From assembly GCA_947489085.1 (NCBI GenBank), contig CANLCJ010000013.1:35867-99866 (forward strand): a stretch of DNA of 64,000 nt. The letters run 5' to 3'. The notes beneath the pieces are model-generated. The model worked only from the letters and a program-made list of their open reading frames with translations, had not been told where the DNA came from and did no database searches. Shown piece after piece: positions 19,082-27,675 of the stretch (position 1 is the stretch's first letter; every line of letters starts with the position of its first letter). The position numbers and the translations under genes are program-made. This DNA comes from an uncultured Flavobacteriaceae bacterium. GTDB taxonomy: Bacteria; Bacteroidota; Bacteroidia; Flavobacteriales; Flavobacteriaceae.

Positions 19082-20407
19082 TTATATGTATTGGTTAATT
19101 ATGTTCTCAAACAATTCTTGCTTTCCACTCTGTAATTCCAATTCTCCGTTATCTTTTGCAATTTTGTATAAATCGCCCAAATCTAACTTACCAGCTTCGA
19201 AAGCTTTACCATTTCCAGAATCGAAAGATGCATAACGTTTTGTTCTTAAACTTTCGTATTGCGAAGATGTTATAATTTTATCTGCAACAAGCAAAGCTCT
19301 AGCAAACGTATCTGCACCACCAACGTGTGCTAAGAAAATATCTTCTAAATCGGTAGAGTTTCTTCTAATTTTAGCATCAAAATTAACACCACCACCTTGT
19401 AAGCCACCAGCTTTTAAGAATACCAACATTGCTTCTGTAGTTTCCTGAATGTTATTTGGAAATTGGTCTGTATCCCATCCATTTTGGTAATCGCCTCTAT
19501 TGGCATCAATACTACCTAACATTCCTGCTTGAGCAGACACGTCTATTTCGTGTTGAAATGTGTGTTGTGCTAAAGTCGCGTGGTTAACCTCAATATTCAT
19601 TTTAAAATCCTTATCTAAACCATATTGACGTAAAAAGCCAATAGCAGTAGCAGCATCAAAATCGTACTGGTGCTTCATAGGCTCCATAGGCTTAGGCTCT
19701 ATAAAGAATGTGCCTTTAAACCCTTGTGCTCTAGCATAATCTCTAGCTTTAGTTAAAAACTGTGCCATATGGTCTAACTCGCGCCCCATATCAGTATTTA
19801 ATAAAGACATGTAACCTTCACGTCCACCCCAGAATACGTAATTCTCACCATCTAATTTAATTGTGGCATCTATAGCTAATTTTACCTGTGCACCAGCTCT
19901 GGCTAATACATTAAAATCTGGGTTTGTAGACGCCCCATTCATGTATCTTGGGTTAGAGAAACAGTTAGCCGTACCCCATAATAATTTGGTGTTTGATGCA
20001 GCCTGCTTTTCTTTAATATAGTCTGTTATAGCATCTAAACGTGCCTCAGACTCTGCTAAAGTAGCACCCTCTGCAACCAAATCGTAATCATGAAAACAAA
20101 AATAATCAAAGCCCATTTTTGTAATAAACTCAAAAGCAGCATCTGCCTTATCTTTTGCCGCCTGTACAGGATCGCTAGCTTTATCCCACTCAAAACTTTG
20201 TGTTCCAGGCCCAAATGGATCTGCACCTTGCCCACAGAACGTATGCCAATATGCAATGGCAAACTTAAAATGCTCGCGCATAGTTTTTCCAGCAACCACC
20301 TGTTCTGGGTTATAAAATTTAAACGCTAACGGGTTGTCAGACTCCTTACCCTCAAATTTTATAGCGTCAATGCCTTTAAAATATTCTTTATTTCCTATTA
20401 ATGCCAT
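19082..20407 (-). CDS. xylA: Xylose isomerase
   Basis: A 441-residue cytosolic enzyme converting D-xylose to D-xylulose. Conserved blocks: [21 protein letters not shown] with the catalytic His, [45 protein letters not shown] with metal-binding Glu, and [17 protein letters not shown]. Length fits class II xylose isomerases. It lies 26 bp downstream of xylB on the same strand, forming an operon. Confidence 0.97.
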   Translation of the reverse strand: MALIGNKEYFKGIDAIKFEGKESDNPLAFKFYNPEQVVAGKTMREHFKFAIAYWHTFCGQGADPFGPGTQSFEWDKASDPVQAAKDKADAAFEFITKMGFDYFCFHDYDLVAEGATLAESEARLDAITDYIKEKQAASNTKLLWGTANCFSNPRYMNGASTNPDFNVLARAGAQVKLAIDATIKLDGENYVFWGGREGYMSLLNTDMGRELDHMAQFLTKARDYARAQGFKGTFFIEPKPMEPMKHQYDFDAATAIGFLRQYGLDKDFKMNIEVNHATLAQHTFQHEIDVSAQAGMLGSIDANRGDYQNGWDTDQFPNNIQETTEAMLVFLKAGGLQGGGVNFDAKIRRNSTDLEDIFLAHVGGADTFARALLVADKIITSSQYESLRTKRYASFDSGNGKAFEAGKLDLGDLYKIAKDNGELELQSGKQELFENIINQYI

Positions 20408-20433
20408 TGTATATGTATTACTATTAATTTATT

Positions 20434-21918
20434 TTATGTGTTACTAAGTATATTTTCTAAAGCTTTTTTCCAAGCCTTATAAGCCGCTTCGTAAGGTGCT
20501 TTATCTCCCAAAGGCTTATACGTCATTACATGGTCGTTAGCCGTAATATTATCTCCAAACTTCTTAAAATCGCCATCTGTTAAACCAGCAGCTCTTGCAG
20601 CGCCAACCGCTCCAGTAGTATTGTAAATTTCTATATCGTGTCCAATTAAAGTCGCAACCGTGCTCGAGAAAATTTCCGAACGGAATAAATTATCATTTCC
20701 AGCACGAATTACCTTTATTTCTGCATTATCTGCCTTTAAAATGGCCATACCGTACACAAAAGAAAACGCTATACCCTCTAAAGCAGCTCTGCATAAATGC
20801 GCTTCACTATGCGTATTTAAATTTAAGTTAGAAACATGTGTTCCCACAATTTTATTATTAAGCATGCGCTCTGCACCATTACCAAAAGGAATAATAGACA
20901 CGCCTTCTGCACCAACAGGAACAACATCTGCTTTAGCGTTCATAGCCTCGTAAGAGTTAGACGCCAAGTTATCTTTTAACCATCTGTACTGTATACCAGC
21001 ACCATTAATGCATAACAATTTCCCCAAAGTTGTATTAGCCTTAGTATAATTTACATGCGCAAAATGGTTAATTCTAGAAGGCTCCTTAGAGGCCAACACA
21101 TCTGTAACCGCATACACCACACCAGAAGTACCTCCAGTTGCAGCAACCTCTCCATGGTTAAATACATTTAACGACAATGCATTATTTGGTTGGTCTCCTG
21201 CTCTATAGGTAATAGGTATACCTTCGGGCAAGCCCGTAGCCTTAGCGCCAGCTGCACTAACTTTGCTTTGCGTTGTAAAATTGTCTACAACCTCTGGTGT
21301 TAAGCTAGTATCGATACCGTAATGCTCCAATAACCAATCGGCCACAGCATCTGCCTTGTAATCCCAAAGCATGCCCTCCGAAAGGCCATTTTTAGTAGTA
21401 TTAATTAAGCCCGATAACTTAAATGCAATAAAATCGCCAGGCAGCATATATTTGTGCGTATTATTATAAATTTCAGGTTCGTTATCTCTAACCCATTTAA
21501 GCTTAGAGGCCGTAAAGTTTCCTGGTGAATTTAAAAGCTTATCCATACAAGCCGTTTCTCCCAAATCTTCAAAAGCCTTATTGCCAATATCTACAGCTCG
21601 GCTATCACACCAAATAATAGAATCTCTTAAAGGTTCGCCATCTTTATCTACAATAACTAAACCATGCATTTGGTATGAAATTCCAATCGCTTTCACAGCT
21701 TTCGGGTCAACATTTCCCTCCTTCAATGCACGCTTGGTTGCCAAACACACATACTCCCACCACATATTAGGGTCTTGCTCTGCCCAGTTTTGTTTAGGTG
21801 CAGCAATTTCCATTTCTGTAGAAGGCTCGTTTAAAGTTATTATATTCGCTCCTGTTTCCGCATTAACAATAGCAACTTTAACCGACGAGCTTCCCAAATC
21901 GTAACCTATATAATACAC
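20434..21918 (-). CDS. xylB: Xylulokinase
   Basis: A 494-residue FGGY-family kinase phosphorylating D-xylulose with ATP. N-terminal GYDLGSSSVKVAIVN is the first nucleotide-binding strand pair; ISYQMHGLV and WCDSRA are substrate-side motifs; ATGGTSGVVYA and GAVGAARAAGL belong to the second half. Translation apparently starts at GTG (21916-21918), since no in-frame ATG lies between it and the upstream region. First gene of xylB-xylA. No xylose regulator is encoded in the window. Confidence 0.95.
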   Translation of the reverse strand: MYYIGYDLGSSSVKVAIVNAETGANIITLNEPSTEMEIAAPKQNWAEQDPNMWWEYVCLATKRALKEGNVDPKAVKAIGISYQMHGLVIVDKDGEPLRDSIIWCDSRAVDIGNKAFEDLGETACMDKLLNSPGNFTASKLKWVRDNEPEIYNNTHKYMLPGDFIAFKLSGLINTTKNGLSEGMLWDYKADAVADWLLEHYGIDTSLTPEVVDNFTTQSKVSAAGAKATGLPEGIPITYRAGDQPNNALSLNVFNHGEVAATGGTSGVVYAVTDVLASKEPSRINHFAHVNYTKANTTLGKLLCINGAGIQYRWLKDNLASNSYEAMNAKADVVPVGAEGVSIIPFGNGAERMLNNKIVGTHVSNLNLNTHSEAHLCRAALEGIAFSFVYGMAILKADNAEIKVIRAGNDNLFRSEIFSSTVATLIGHDIEIYNTTGAVGAARAAGLTDGDFKKFGDNITANDHVMTYKPLGDKAPYEAAYKAWKKALENILSNT

Positions 21919-22103
21919 GTAATCGCTTTTAAAATTAGTTGCGAAAGTTACACAAATAACACCAGTTTCTAACGAAAAAAACAGTTCTAAGCCGTTTTTT
22001 TACGAAACATTTTAGTACTAGTAAAGATTAAAAATTATGTTATGTATACCACGAGTTGCCGACTAATTATACAAGATATGTATATTTACATCAAAATAAT
22101 ACC

Positions 22104-22439
22104 ATGCAAAAAACATATTACGACCCGTCCGATTTAAGAAAATTTGGAAAAATTACCGAGTGGAATGAAGAATTGGGTAACAAATTCTTCGAGTATTACG
22201 GCAAAGTTTTCGAAGAAGGCGCATTAACGGCAAGAGAAAAATCTTTAATAGCTTTAGCAGTAGCGCACACAGAACAATGCCCGTACTGTATAGATGCTTA
22301 CACAAAAGACGGTCTGCAACGCGGGGTTACAAAAGAAGAAATGATGGAAGCCGTACACGTTGGTGCCGCCATAAAAAGTGGCGCAACATTAGTACATGGT
22401 GTACAAATGATGAATAAAGTAAACAAATTAGACGGGTAG
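22104..22439 (+). CDS. Arsenosugar biosynthesis-associated peroxidase-like protein (CMD/AhpD fold)
   Basis: A 111-residue protein read from ATG 22104; an upstream in-frame TTG at 22056 adds a poor extension and is rejected. It is a small carboxymuconolactone-decarboxylase/AhpD-like helical protein with a CPYC redox motif (C59, C62) in HTEQCPYCIDAYTKDG. This subfamily is found with arsS; its exact reaction is not established, but the CxxC suggests thiol redox chemistry, perhaps keeping arsenic trivalent (inference). First gene of the arsenosugar operon, divergent from xylB. Confidence 0.88.
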   Translation: MQKTYYDPSDLRKFGKITEWNEELGNKFFEYYGKVFEEGALTAREKSLIALAVAHTEQCPYCIDAYTKDGLQRGVTKEEMMEAVHVGAAIKSGATLVHGVQMMNKVNKLDG

Positions 22440-22444
22440 AAATT

Positions 22445-22528
22445 GGGCGTTACCAAGGTCGGGCTTTACACTAATAGTTTTGGCTCGATGCACGCCTCGC
22501 CAAAAGCTGCCGTTACAATCCCTAACGC
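22445..22528 (+). repeat. GC-richer intergenic hairpin element in the arsenosugar operon
   Basis: Between the first gene and arsS. Outer inverted repeat GCGTTA (22447-22452) / TAACGC (22523-22528) and inner 7-bp repeat TTTTGGC (22478-22484) / GCCAAAA (22499-22505). The start (TTGGGCGTTACC, then GGTCGGGCTTT) and the end (GCCGTTACAATCCCTAACGC) resemble an intergenic element I recall as recurrent in Bacteroidota genomes; this is from memory and unchecked. Its composition contrasts with the surrounding AT-rich DNA. Confidence 0.5.
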
Positions 22529-22569
22529 AACAGCTATAATCTAATACAATAATGCCCTAAGAAAGGATT

Positions 22570-23634
22570 ATGACGAAAGTAAAAACCCAATCGCTACAAA
22601 AACGCGATAGCGCATTAGCCAAAGGCAAAAAACAATTAGAGATTTTATCTAATGGTATTTTTCAAAATGGTGAACTGCCCACATTTGCGGCAAAATTAAA
22701 AGAAAGCAATCAATTTCCACTTAAAGCCAAAAAGTTAGAGATTCTTCAAATAAACGTGGGTTACATGTGTAACCAAGTGTGCGAGCATTGCCATGTAGAT
22801 GCAGGGCCAGACCGTAAGGAAATAATGACTAAGGAAACCATGCAACAATGTTTAGATGTTATTGCATCTACTGGAGCACATACCTTAGACCTTACAGGAG
22901 GTGCCCCAGAAATGAACCCCAATTTTAGATGGTTTGTAGAAGAAGCCGCAAAAGCAGGTATTAAAGATTTTATAGTACGCTCTAACCTTACCATTATAAG
23001 AGCCAATAAAAAATATTACGATCTGCCAGAATTCTTTAAAAAACATAATGTACACGTTGTAAGCTCTATGCCACACTGGACCCGAGGAAAAACAGACAAG
23101 CAACGTGGAGATGGTGTTTTCGATGCTTCAATAAAAGCATTACAAGAACTCAATGCCGTTGGCTATGGCCAACCCGATAGCGATTTACGTCTAGATTTGG
23201 TATATAACCCTTCTGGTGCGTTTTTACCAGGCGACCAAATGGCTATGGAAAAAGACTTTAAAAAAGCCTTATTAGAAGATTTTAATATAAGATTTCACAA
23301 TCTTTTTGCTATTACCAACCTGCCTATCTCTCGATTTTTAGACTATCTTATAGCCTCAGAAAATTACGAAGATTATATGTACCAGCTAGTAGAAGCTTAT
23401 AACCCTTCCGCAGTAGCAAATGTTATGTGTACCAATACCATTTCTATAAGTTGGGATGGCTATTTGTACGATTGCGATTTTAACCAAATGTTAGCTTTAC
23501 CCGTTAACAGTAAAGCAAAACACATTTCTAAATACAACGAAGCGTTACTAGAAGGCAGAGATATTGTTATCTCGCAACACTGCTATGGCTGTACAGCAGG
23601 CGCAGGCAGTAGTTGCCAAGGTACAGTAGCATAA
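22570..23634 (+). CDS. arsS: Arsenosugar biosynthesis radical SAM protein ArsS
   Basis: A 354-residue radical SAM enzyme. CxxxCxxC cluster motif C67-C71-C74 (YMCNQVCEHCHVDAGP), LDLTGGAPEMNP for SAM binding, and a Cys-rich C-terminus CYGCTAGAGSSCQGT (C338, C341, C349) that distinguishes this family; some relatives carry selenocysteine in it, here all are Cys. The family is known to couple a dimethylated arsenic species to the 5'-deoxyadenosyl group of SAM, giving a dimethylarsinoyl adenosine. It is separated from the first gene by the 22445-22528 element. Confidence 0.93.
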   Translation: MTKVKTQSLQKRDSALAKGKKQLEILSNGIFQNGELPTFAAKLKESNQFPLKAKKLEILQINVGYMCNQVCEHCHVDAGPDRKEIMTKETMQQCLDVIASTGAHTLDLTGGAPEMNPNFRWFVEEAAKAGIKDFIVRSNLTIIRANKKYYDLPEFFKKHNVHVVSSMPHWTRGKTDKQRGDGVFDASIKALQELNAVGYGQPDSDLRLDLVYNPSGAFLPGDQMAMEKDFKKALLEDFNIRFHNLFAITNLPISRFLDYLIASENYEDYMYQLVEAYNPSAVANVMCTNTISISWDGYLYDCDFNQMLALPVNSKAKHISKYNEALLEGRDIVISQHCYGCTAGAGSSCQGTVA

Positions 23635-23693
23635 CGTACCTTATGTTGTAACATTTGGTATTTTAAAACAGCACGCAAAACAACTAATAGATA

Positions 23694-24191
23694 ATGAAAA
23701 AAATTCTATTTCTTATTGTATTAAGCCTCGTTGCAATACCGTTAAATGCTCAAAAAACACTATCAAAGTTACTAGAGCAAGAAAACAAAGCCACTGTACC
23801 CTACATTTCTGTTAATGCATTACAGCATATTACTAAAAACGTAACACTGTTAGATGCCCGAGAAGCAAAGGAGTACAACGTAAGCCATTTAAAAAACGCC
23901 ATACATGTAGGTTACGATTTTTTTAATCTAGATGCTATACAAAACCAATTGCCTAAAAAAAATGCGCAAATTGTAGTATACTGCTCTCTAGGCATACGTT
24001 CTGAAGATATTGCAGAACATCTAAAAAAAGCAGGATACACCAATGTATTTAATCTCTATGGCGGTATTTTTGAATGGAAAAACAATAATTTAGACCTCGT
24101 AAACACCAACGATAAAAAAACCGACTCCGTCCACGTATTCTCTAAAGCATGGAGCAAATGGTTAGAAAAAGGCACGAAAATATATGACTAA
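23694..24191 (+). CDS. Exported rhodanese-like protein of the arsenosugar operon
   Basis: A 165-residue protein with a signal peptide (MKKILFLIVLSLVAIPLNAQ). One rhodanese domain: LLDAREAKEYNVSHLKNA, then the active-site loop YCSLGIRS with the catalytic Cys, and VFNLYGGIFEW. Rhodaneses transfer sulfane sulfur or bind oxyanions; a periplasmic one in an otherwise cytosolic arsenic pathway is unexplained. Its stop overlaps the next gene's start by 8 nt, so translation is coupled. Confidence 0.9.
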   Translation: MKKILFLIVLSLVAIPLNAQKTLSKLLEQENKATVPYISVNALQHITKNVTLLDAREAKEYNVSHLKNAIHVGYDFFNLDAIQNQLPKKNAQIVVYCSLGIRSEDIAEHLKKAGYTNVFNLYGGIFEWKNNNLDLVNTNDKKTDSVHVFSKAWSKWLEKGTKIYD

Positions 24192-24813
24192 AACACTGGT
24201 AATCGTTTTTGTAAAAAACATACAATTGGGCAAGGTAAAAACAAGACTTGCAAAAACCATAGGCAATCAAGGCGCCTTTACAGTATACACAGAACTGGTA
24301 AAACTCACAGAAGATGCAATACAACCGCTACAAGCAGACAAACGTGTTTATTTTTCTCAAAACATATTAGAAAACTCGTGGACAGGCTGTGTAAAATTTG
24401 CTCAAGAGGGAAAAGACCTGGGGGTTAGAATGTGCAATGCATTTCAAAAAGGTTTTCAAGATGGTTACGAGCGTATTGTACTTATAGGCTCAGACCTTCC
24501 AGATATAACGGCAAAACATATAAATGAAGGTTTAGACGCATTACAAAACAACGATGCCGTATTTGGTCCAGCGCAAGATGGCGGTTACTACCTTATCGGC
24601 TTATCTAAAATGCATTCTTTTATCTTTAACGATAAGCCATGGAGCCAATCCAATTTGCTAAAAACCACGTTAGAAGAACTAAACGCAAAAAAGATTACTT
24701 TTGGTACTTTACAAACACTAAACGATATAGATACTTTCGACGATTTAAAAGCATCTGCTTTTTATAAATCCAATACAGTATTACAAGAAAAAATAAAGCA
24801 ATTACATGATTAA
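24184..24813 (+). CDS. Arsenosugar biosynthesis glycosyltransferase-like protein (TIGR04282, CofC-like)
   Basis: A 209-residue cytosolic protein of the nucleotidyl/glycosyl-transferase-A-like fold. It has FVKNIQLGKVKTRLAKTIG near the N-terminus, VLIGSDLPDI, GPAQDGGYYLIGL and TLNDIDTFDDL, all characteristic of the TIGR04282 family found with arsS. It is presumed to act on the sugar-1-phosphate or in transfer of the arsenosugar (inference). It overlaps both neighbours by 8 nt. Confidence 0.9.
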   Translation: MTKTLVIVFVKNIQLGKVKTRLAKTIGNQGAFTVYTELVKLTEDAIQPLQADKRVYFSQNILENSWTGCVKFAQEGKDLGVRMCNAFQKGFQDGYERIVLIGSDLPDITAKHINEGLDALQNNDAVFGPAQDGGYYLIGLSKMHSFIFNDKPWSQSNLLKTTLEELNAKKITFGTLQTLNDIDTFDDLKASAFYKSNTVLQEKIKQLHD

Positions 24814-25618
24814 ATTTATTAACGAAACTGTAGATTACCTAAAAGATAAAGGCTTCGACAATCCAGAAGTAGGCATTATTTTAGGCACGGGACTCGGACA
24901 GCTTATAAATGAAATAGACATCATAAAAGAAGTTAGCTACAACCACATACCAAACTTCCCAACAGCCACCGTAGAGTTTCACAAAGGCAAACTTATTTTT
25001 GGCAAACTTGCAGAAAAAAAAGTAATTGTTATGCAAGGTCGCTTCCATTTATACGAAGGCTACACGCTACAAGATGTTACCTACCCAGTACGCATAATGG
25101 AAAAATTAGGTATAAAAACCCTATTAGTTTCTAATGCCGCAGGAGCTATTAATTTAGACTTTAAAAAAGGAGAACTCATGCTAATTGAAGATCACATAAA
25201 TCTTCAAGGCGGATCGCCCCTCGCTTTTAAAGGTGTTGGCGAATTAGGCGAGCGTTTTACAGATATGAGCGCACCATACAACGCAGACTTAAATACCGCT
25301 TTTAAAAGTATAGCTAAAGCGCACAACATTACTTTACACGAAGGCGTTTATGTTAGCGTTGTAGGACCACAGTTAGAAACTAGAGCAGAATACCGAATGT
25401 TAAAAATTATGGGCGCAGATGCTGTAGGTATGAGTACTGTACCAGAAATTATTGTGGCCAACCATTTGAATTTAAAAGTGGCCGCAGTGTCAGTTTTAAC
25501 AGATGAATGCGACCCAAATAACCTAAAGCCCGTAAACATTGCAGAGATTATAGAAATGGCAGGAAAAGCAGAGCCTAATATGGTTACGCTTTTTAAAGAC
25601 TTAATTAAATCAATCTAA
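24806..25618 (+). CDS. Purine-nucleoside phosphorylase
   Basis: A 270-residue member of the trimeric PNP family. Motifs: GTGLGQLINEID (phosphate site), MQGRFHLYEGY, VSNAAGAINLDF, GPQLETRAEYRML and VLTDECDP. It phosphorolyses purine nucleosides. Inside this operon the logical substrate is the dimethylarsinoyl adenosine made by ArsS, removing adenine to leave an arsenosugar-1-phosphate (inference from context). A general salvage role is also possible. Overlaps the preceding glycosyltransferase gene by 8 nt. Confidence 0.92.
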   Translation: MIKFINETVDYLKDKGFDNPEVGIILGTGLGQLINEIDIIKEVSYNHIPNFPTATVEFHKGKLIFGKLAEKKVIVMQGRFHLYEGYTLQDVTYPVRIMEKLGIKTLLVSNAAGAINLDFKKGELMLIEDHINLQGGSPLAFKGVGELGERFTDMSAPYNADLNTAFKSIAKAHNITLHEGVYVSVVGPQLETRAEYRMLKIMGADAVGMSTVPEIIVANHLNLKVAAVSVLTDECDPNNLKPVNIAEIIEMAGKAEPNMVTLFKDLIKSI

Positions 25619-25622
25619 AAAA

Positions 25623-25665
25623 TTACAGTTTCTCACAACAATTAATGCAGGAGTTACAACTGTAA
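25623..25665 (+). repeat. Inverted repeat between the phosphorylase gene and arsM
   Basis: Arms TTACAGTT (25623-25630) and AACTGTAA (25658-25665), 8 bp perfect, 27-nt loop, ending 15 bp before the arsM start codon. No T-tract. It may fold in the mRNA near the arsM ribosome site or bind a protein. Confidence 0.4.
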
Positions 25666-25680
25666 AACGAACAAAACATT

Positions 25681-26652
25681 ATGAGTACATATTTAGACAC
25701 AACACACGACGTATATAAAGAAGCAGCATTAACCCCAGACGTAGGTTTATGTTGCACTACAAATCCTATTTGGGAGCTACCTGGGTTAAAAATACCTAAA
25801 ATTATGCAAGAGATGAACTACGGTTGTGGTTCTACAGTGCACGCGCGCGATTTAACAAATAACCCAAAAATGCTTTATGTTGGTGTTGGTGGTGGTATGG
25901 AGCTGTTACAATTCTCTTATTTTAACCGCCAAAAAGGAGGTGTAGTTGGTGTAGACGTGGTAGACGAAATGCTGGAAGCATCCCGTAAAAACTTTAAAGA
26001 AGCAGAAGCTCAAAACGATTGGTTTAAAAGCGAGTTTGTAGACCTTAAAAAAGGAGACGCGCTTAATTTGCCTGTAGAAGACAATTCGATAGACGTAGCA
26101 GCACAAAATTGCTTATTTAATATATTTAAAGCAGACGACTTAAAAAAGGCCATCGACGAGATGTACCGCGTATTGAAACCTCATGGCCGTTTGGTAATGA
26201 GCGATCCTACTTGCGAACAGCAAATGAATGCCACACTAAGAAACGACGAGCGTTTAAGAGCCCTTTGTTTAAGCGGCAGTTTACCAATAGCAGAATACGT
26301 TAAAGCATTAACAGATGCTGGATTTGGAACTATAGAAATAAGAGCTAGAAAGCCTTATCGCATTTTAGATCCTAAAAATTACCCTACCGATGAGCTAATC
26401 TATATAGAATCTATAGAAGTTGCTGCCATAAAAGACCCTATGCCAGAAGACGGTCCATGTATTTTTACAGGGAAAGCCGCCATATACTTTGGAGATCAAG
26501 ACTATTTTGATGATAAGAAAGGGCATGTATTATTAAAAAATCAACCACTTGCTGTATGCGACAAGACTGCAGGTGCTTTAGCTAACCTTAAAAAAGACGA
26601 TATTTTTATTAGCGAATCTACTTACCATTACGATGGTGGTGGTTGCTGTTAA
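25681..26652 (+). CDS. arsM: Arsenosugar biosynthesis arsenite methyltransferase ArsM
   Basis: A 323-residue SAM-dependent methyltransferase. The nucleotide motif is MLYVGVGGGMELLQF, then VVGVDVVDEML, and MYRVLKPHGRLVMSD. Cysteine pairs C24-C25 near the N-terminus and C322-C323 in the terminal GGGCC are likely arsenic ligands. The terminal domain after residue ~230 is typical of the arsenosugar-operon ArsM rather than the detoxification ArsM. It methylates As(III), providing the dimethylated precursor for ArsS. 62 bp separate it from the phosphorylase gene. Confidence 0.92.
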   Translation: MSTYLDTTHDVYKEAALTPDVGLCCTTNPIWELPGLKIPKIMQEMNYGCGSTVHARDLTNNPKMLYVGVGGGMELLQFSYFNRQKGGVVGVDVVDEMLEASRKNFKEAEAQNDWFKSEFVDLKKGDALNLPVEDNSIDVAAQNCLFNIFKADDLKKAIDEMYRVLKPHGRLVMSDPTCEQQMNATLRNDERLRALCLSGSLPIAEYVKALTDAGFGTIEIRARKPYRILDPKNYPTDELIYIESIEVAAIKDPMPEDGPCIFTGKAAIYFGDQDYFDDKKGHVLLKNQPLAVCDKTAGALANLKKDDIFISESTYHYDGGGCC

Positions 26653-26670
26653 TTATCGCATTGTTTTATT

Positions 26671-27675
26671 ATGAAGTTATTTAATCTTATTCTATTTGTT
26701 TTTGTATTAGCATCCTGTTCTAGTAAGAAACAAACAGTAGAAAATACTCCAAAAACAACACCAGATGTAACAGTTGTTGCAAAACCAATAGCCAAAGAGG
26801 CACCTAAAGTTGTTGTACCCAAAACGCCAGAAGTTGCTATTGCAGCGGGAAACAACGTTGCAATAGGTGCAGAAAATGTTGTAAAAGCAGGTTCTAATGA
26901 GATTTCCAAAACTGTAGCAGAGATAAAAGATGGTAAAGAAGAATTGGTAGAGCATGTTAAGGAAGATGCCATGAAGGCTAAGGAGGCTTTAAAGAAAAAG
27001 ACAGAACAACCTGTAATACCAGAAACACCTAAAACGGTAAGTCATAAAATTTTCAATACACTTTTGCAAAAATACGTTACACCAAACGGAAACGTTAATT
27101 ATATTGGCTTTAAGCAAAATCATAGTAAATTAAGAAGTTACATTACGTTGCTAGGTAAAAATGTGCCAGACGACTCTTGGTCTAGAAACGAGACCCTGGC
27201 TTACTGGATAAATGCCTATAACGCCCTTACTATAGACCTTATTTTACGTAAATGGCCTGTTAAAAGTATTAAAGATATTGACAAACCATGGGACCAGCGC
27301 TTTTGGAAACTAGGCACAAAATGGTATAACTTAGGTGAAATAGAGCATAGCATCCTTAGAAAAATGGACGATCCACGTATACATTTTGCTATTGTTTGCG
27401 CATCTTACTCTTGTCCTAAACTTCAAAATAAAACTTTTGAAGCCAAAACCATGAATGCCCAGCTTGCAGATGCTACTAAAACGTTTGTAAACGATAGTAA
27501 ACGCAACACTATTTCTTCAGATTCGGTAGAAATATCTAAAATTTTCCAATGGTTTGCTAAAGATTTTAAGCAAAACGGATCGGTTATCGATTTTATAAAT
27601 GCGTATAGCGATGTGAAAATTACTTCTAATGCTAAGAAACGTTATAGAGAATACAATTGGAATTTAAATGATTAA
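26671..27675 (+). CDS. DUF547 lipoprotein of the arsenosugar operon
   Basis: A 334-residue lipoprotein (LASC lipobox, C16). Residues about 20-120 are a low-complexity Pro/Val/Lys-rich spacer with an amphipathic Lys/Glu stretch (KDGKEELVEHVKEDAMK). The DUF547 domain runs from ~125 to the end, with YWINAYNALTIDLIL, IHFAIVCASYSCPKL and a C-terminal RYREYNWNLND. Relatives have an unsettled activity. A second DUF547 gene is at 35475-36185. It overlaps the last glycosyltransferase gene by 8 nt, so it clearly belongs to the operon. Its contribution to arsenosugar metabolism is unknown. Confidence 0.9.
   Translation: MKLFNLILFVFVLASCSSKKQTVENTPKTTPDVTVVAKPIAKEAPKVVVPKTPEVAIAAGNNVAIGAENVVKAGSNEISKTVAEIKDGKEELVEHVKEDAMKAKEALKKKTEQPVIPETPKTVSHKIFNTLLQKYVTPNGNVNYIGFKQNHSKLRSYITLLGKNVPDDSWSRNETLAYWINAYNALTIDLILRKWPVKSIKDIDKPWDQRFWKLGTKWYNLGEIEHSILRKMDDPRIHFAIVCASYSCPKLQNKTFEAKTMNAQLADATKTFVNDSKRNTISSDSVEISKIFQWFAKDFKQNGSVIDFINAYSDVKITSNAKKRYREYNWNLND

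Noticed and set aside
22056..22103. TTG-started N-terminal extension of the CMD-like protein
   Set aside because: The extension is unlike the family and the ATG at 22104 begins the conserved region at the usual distance.
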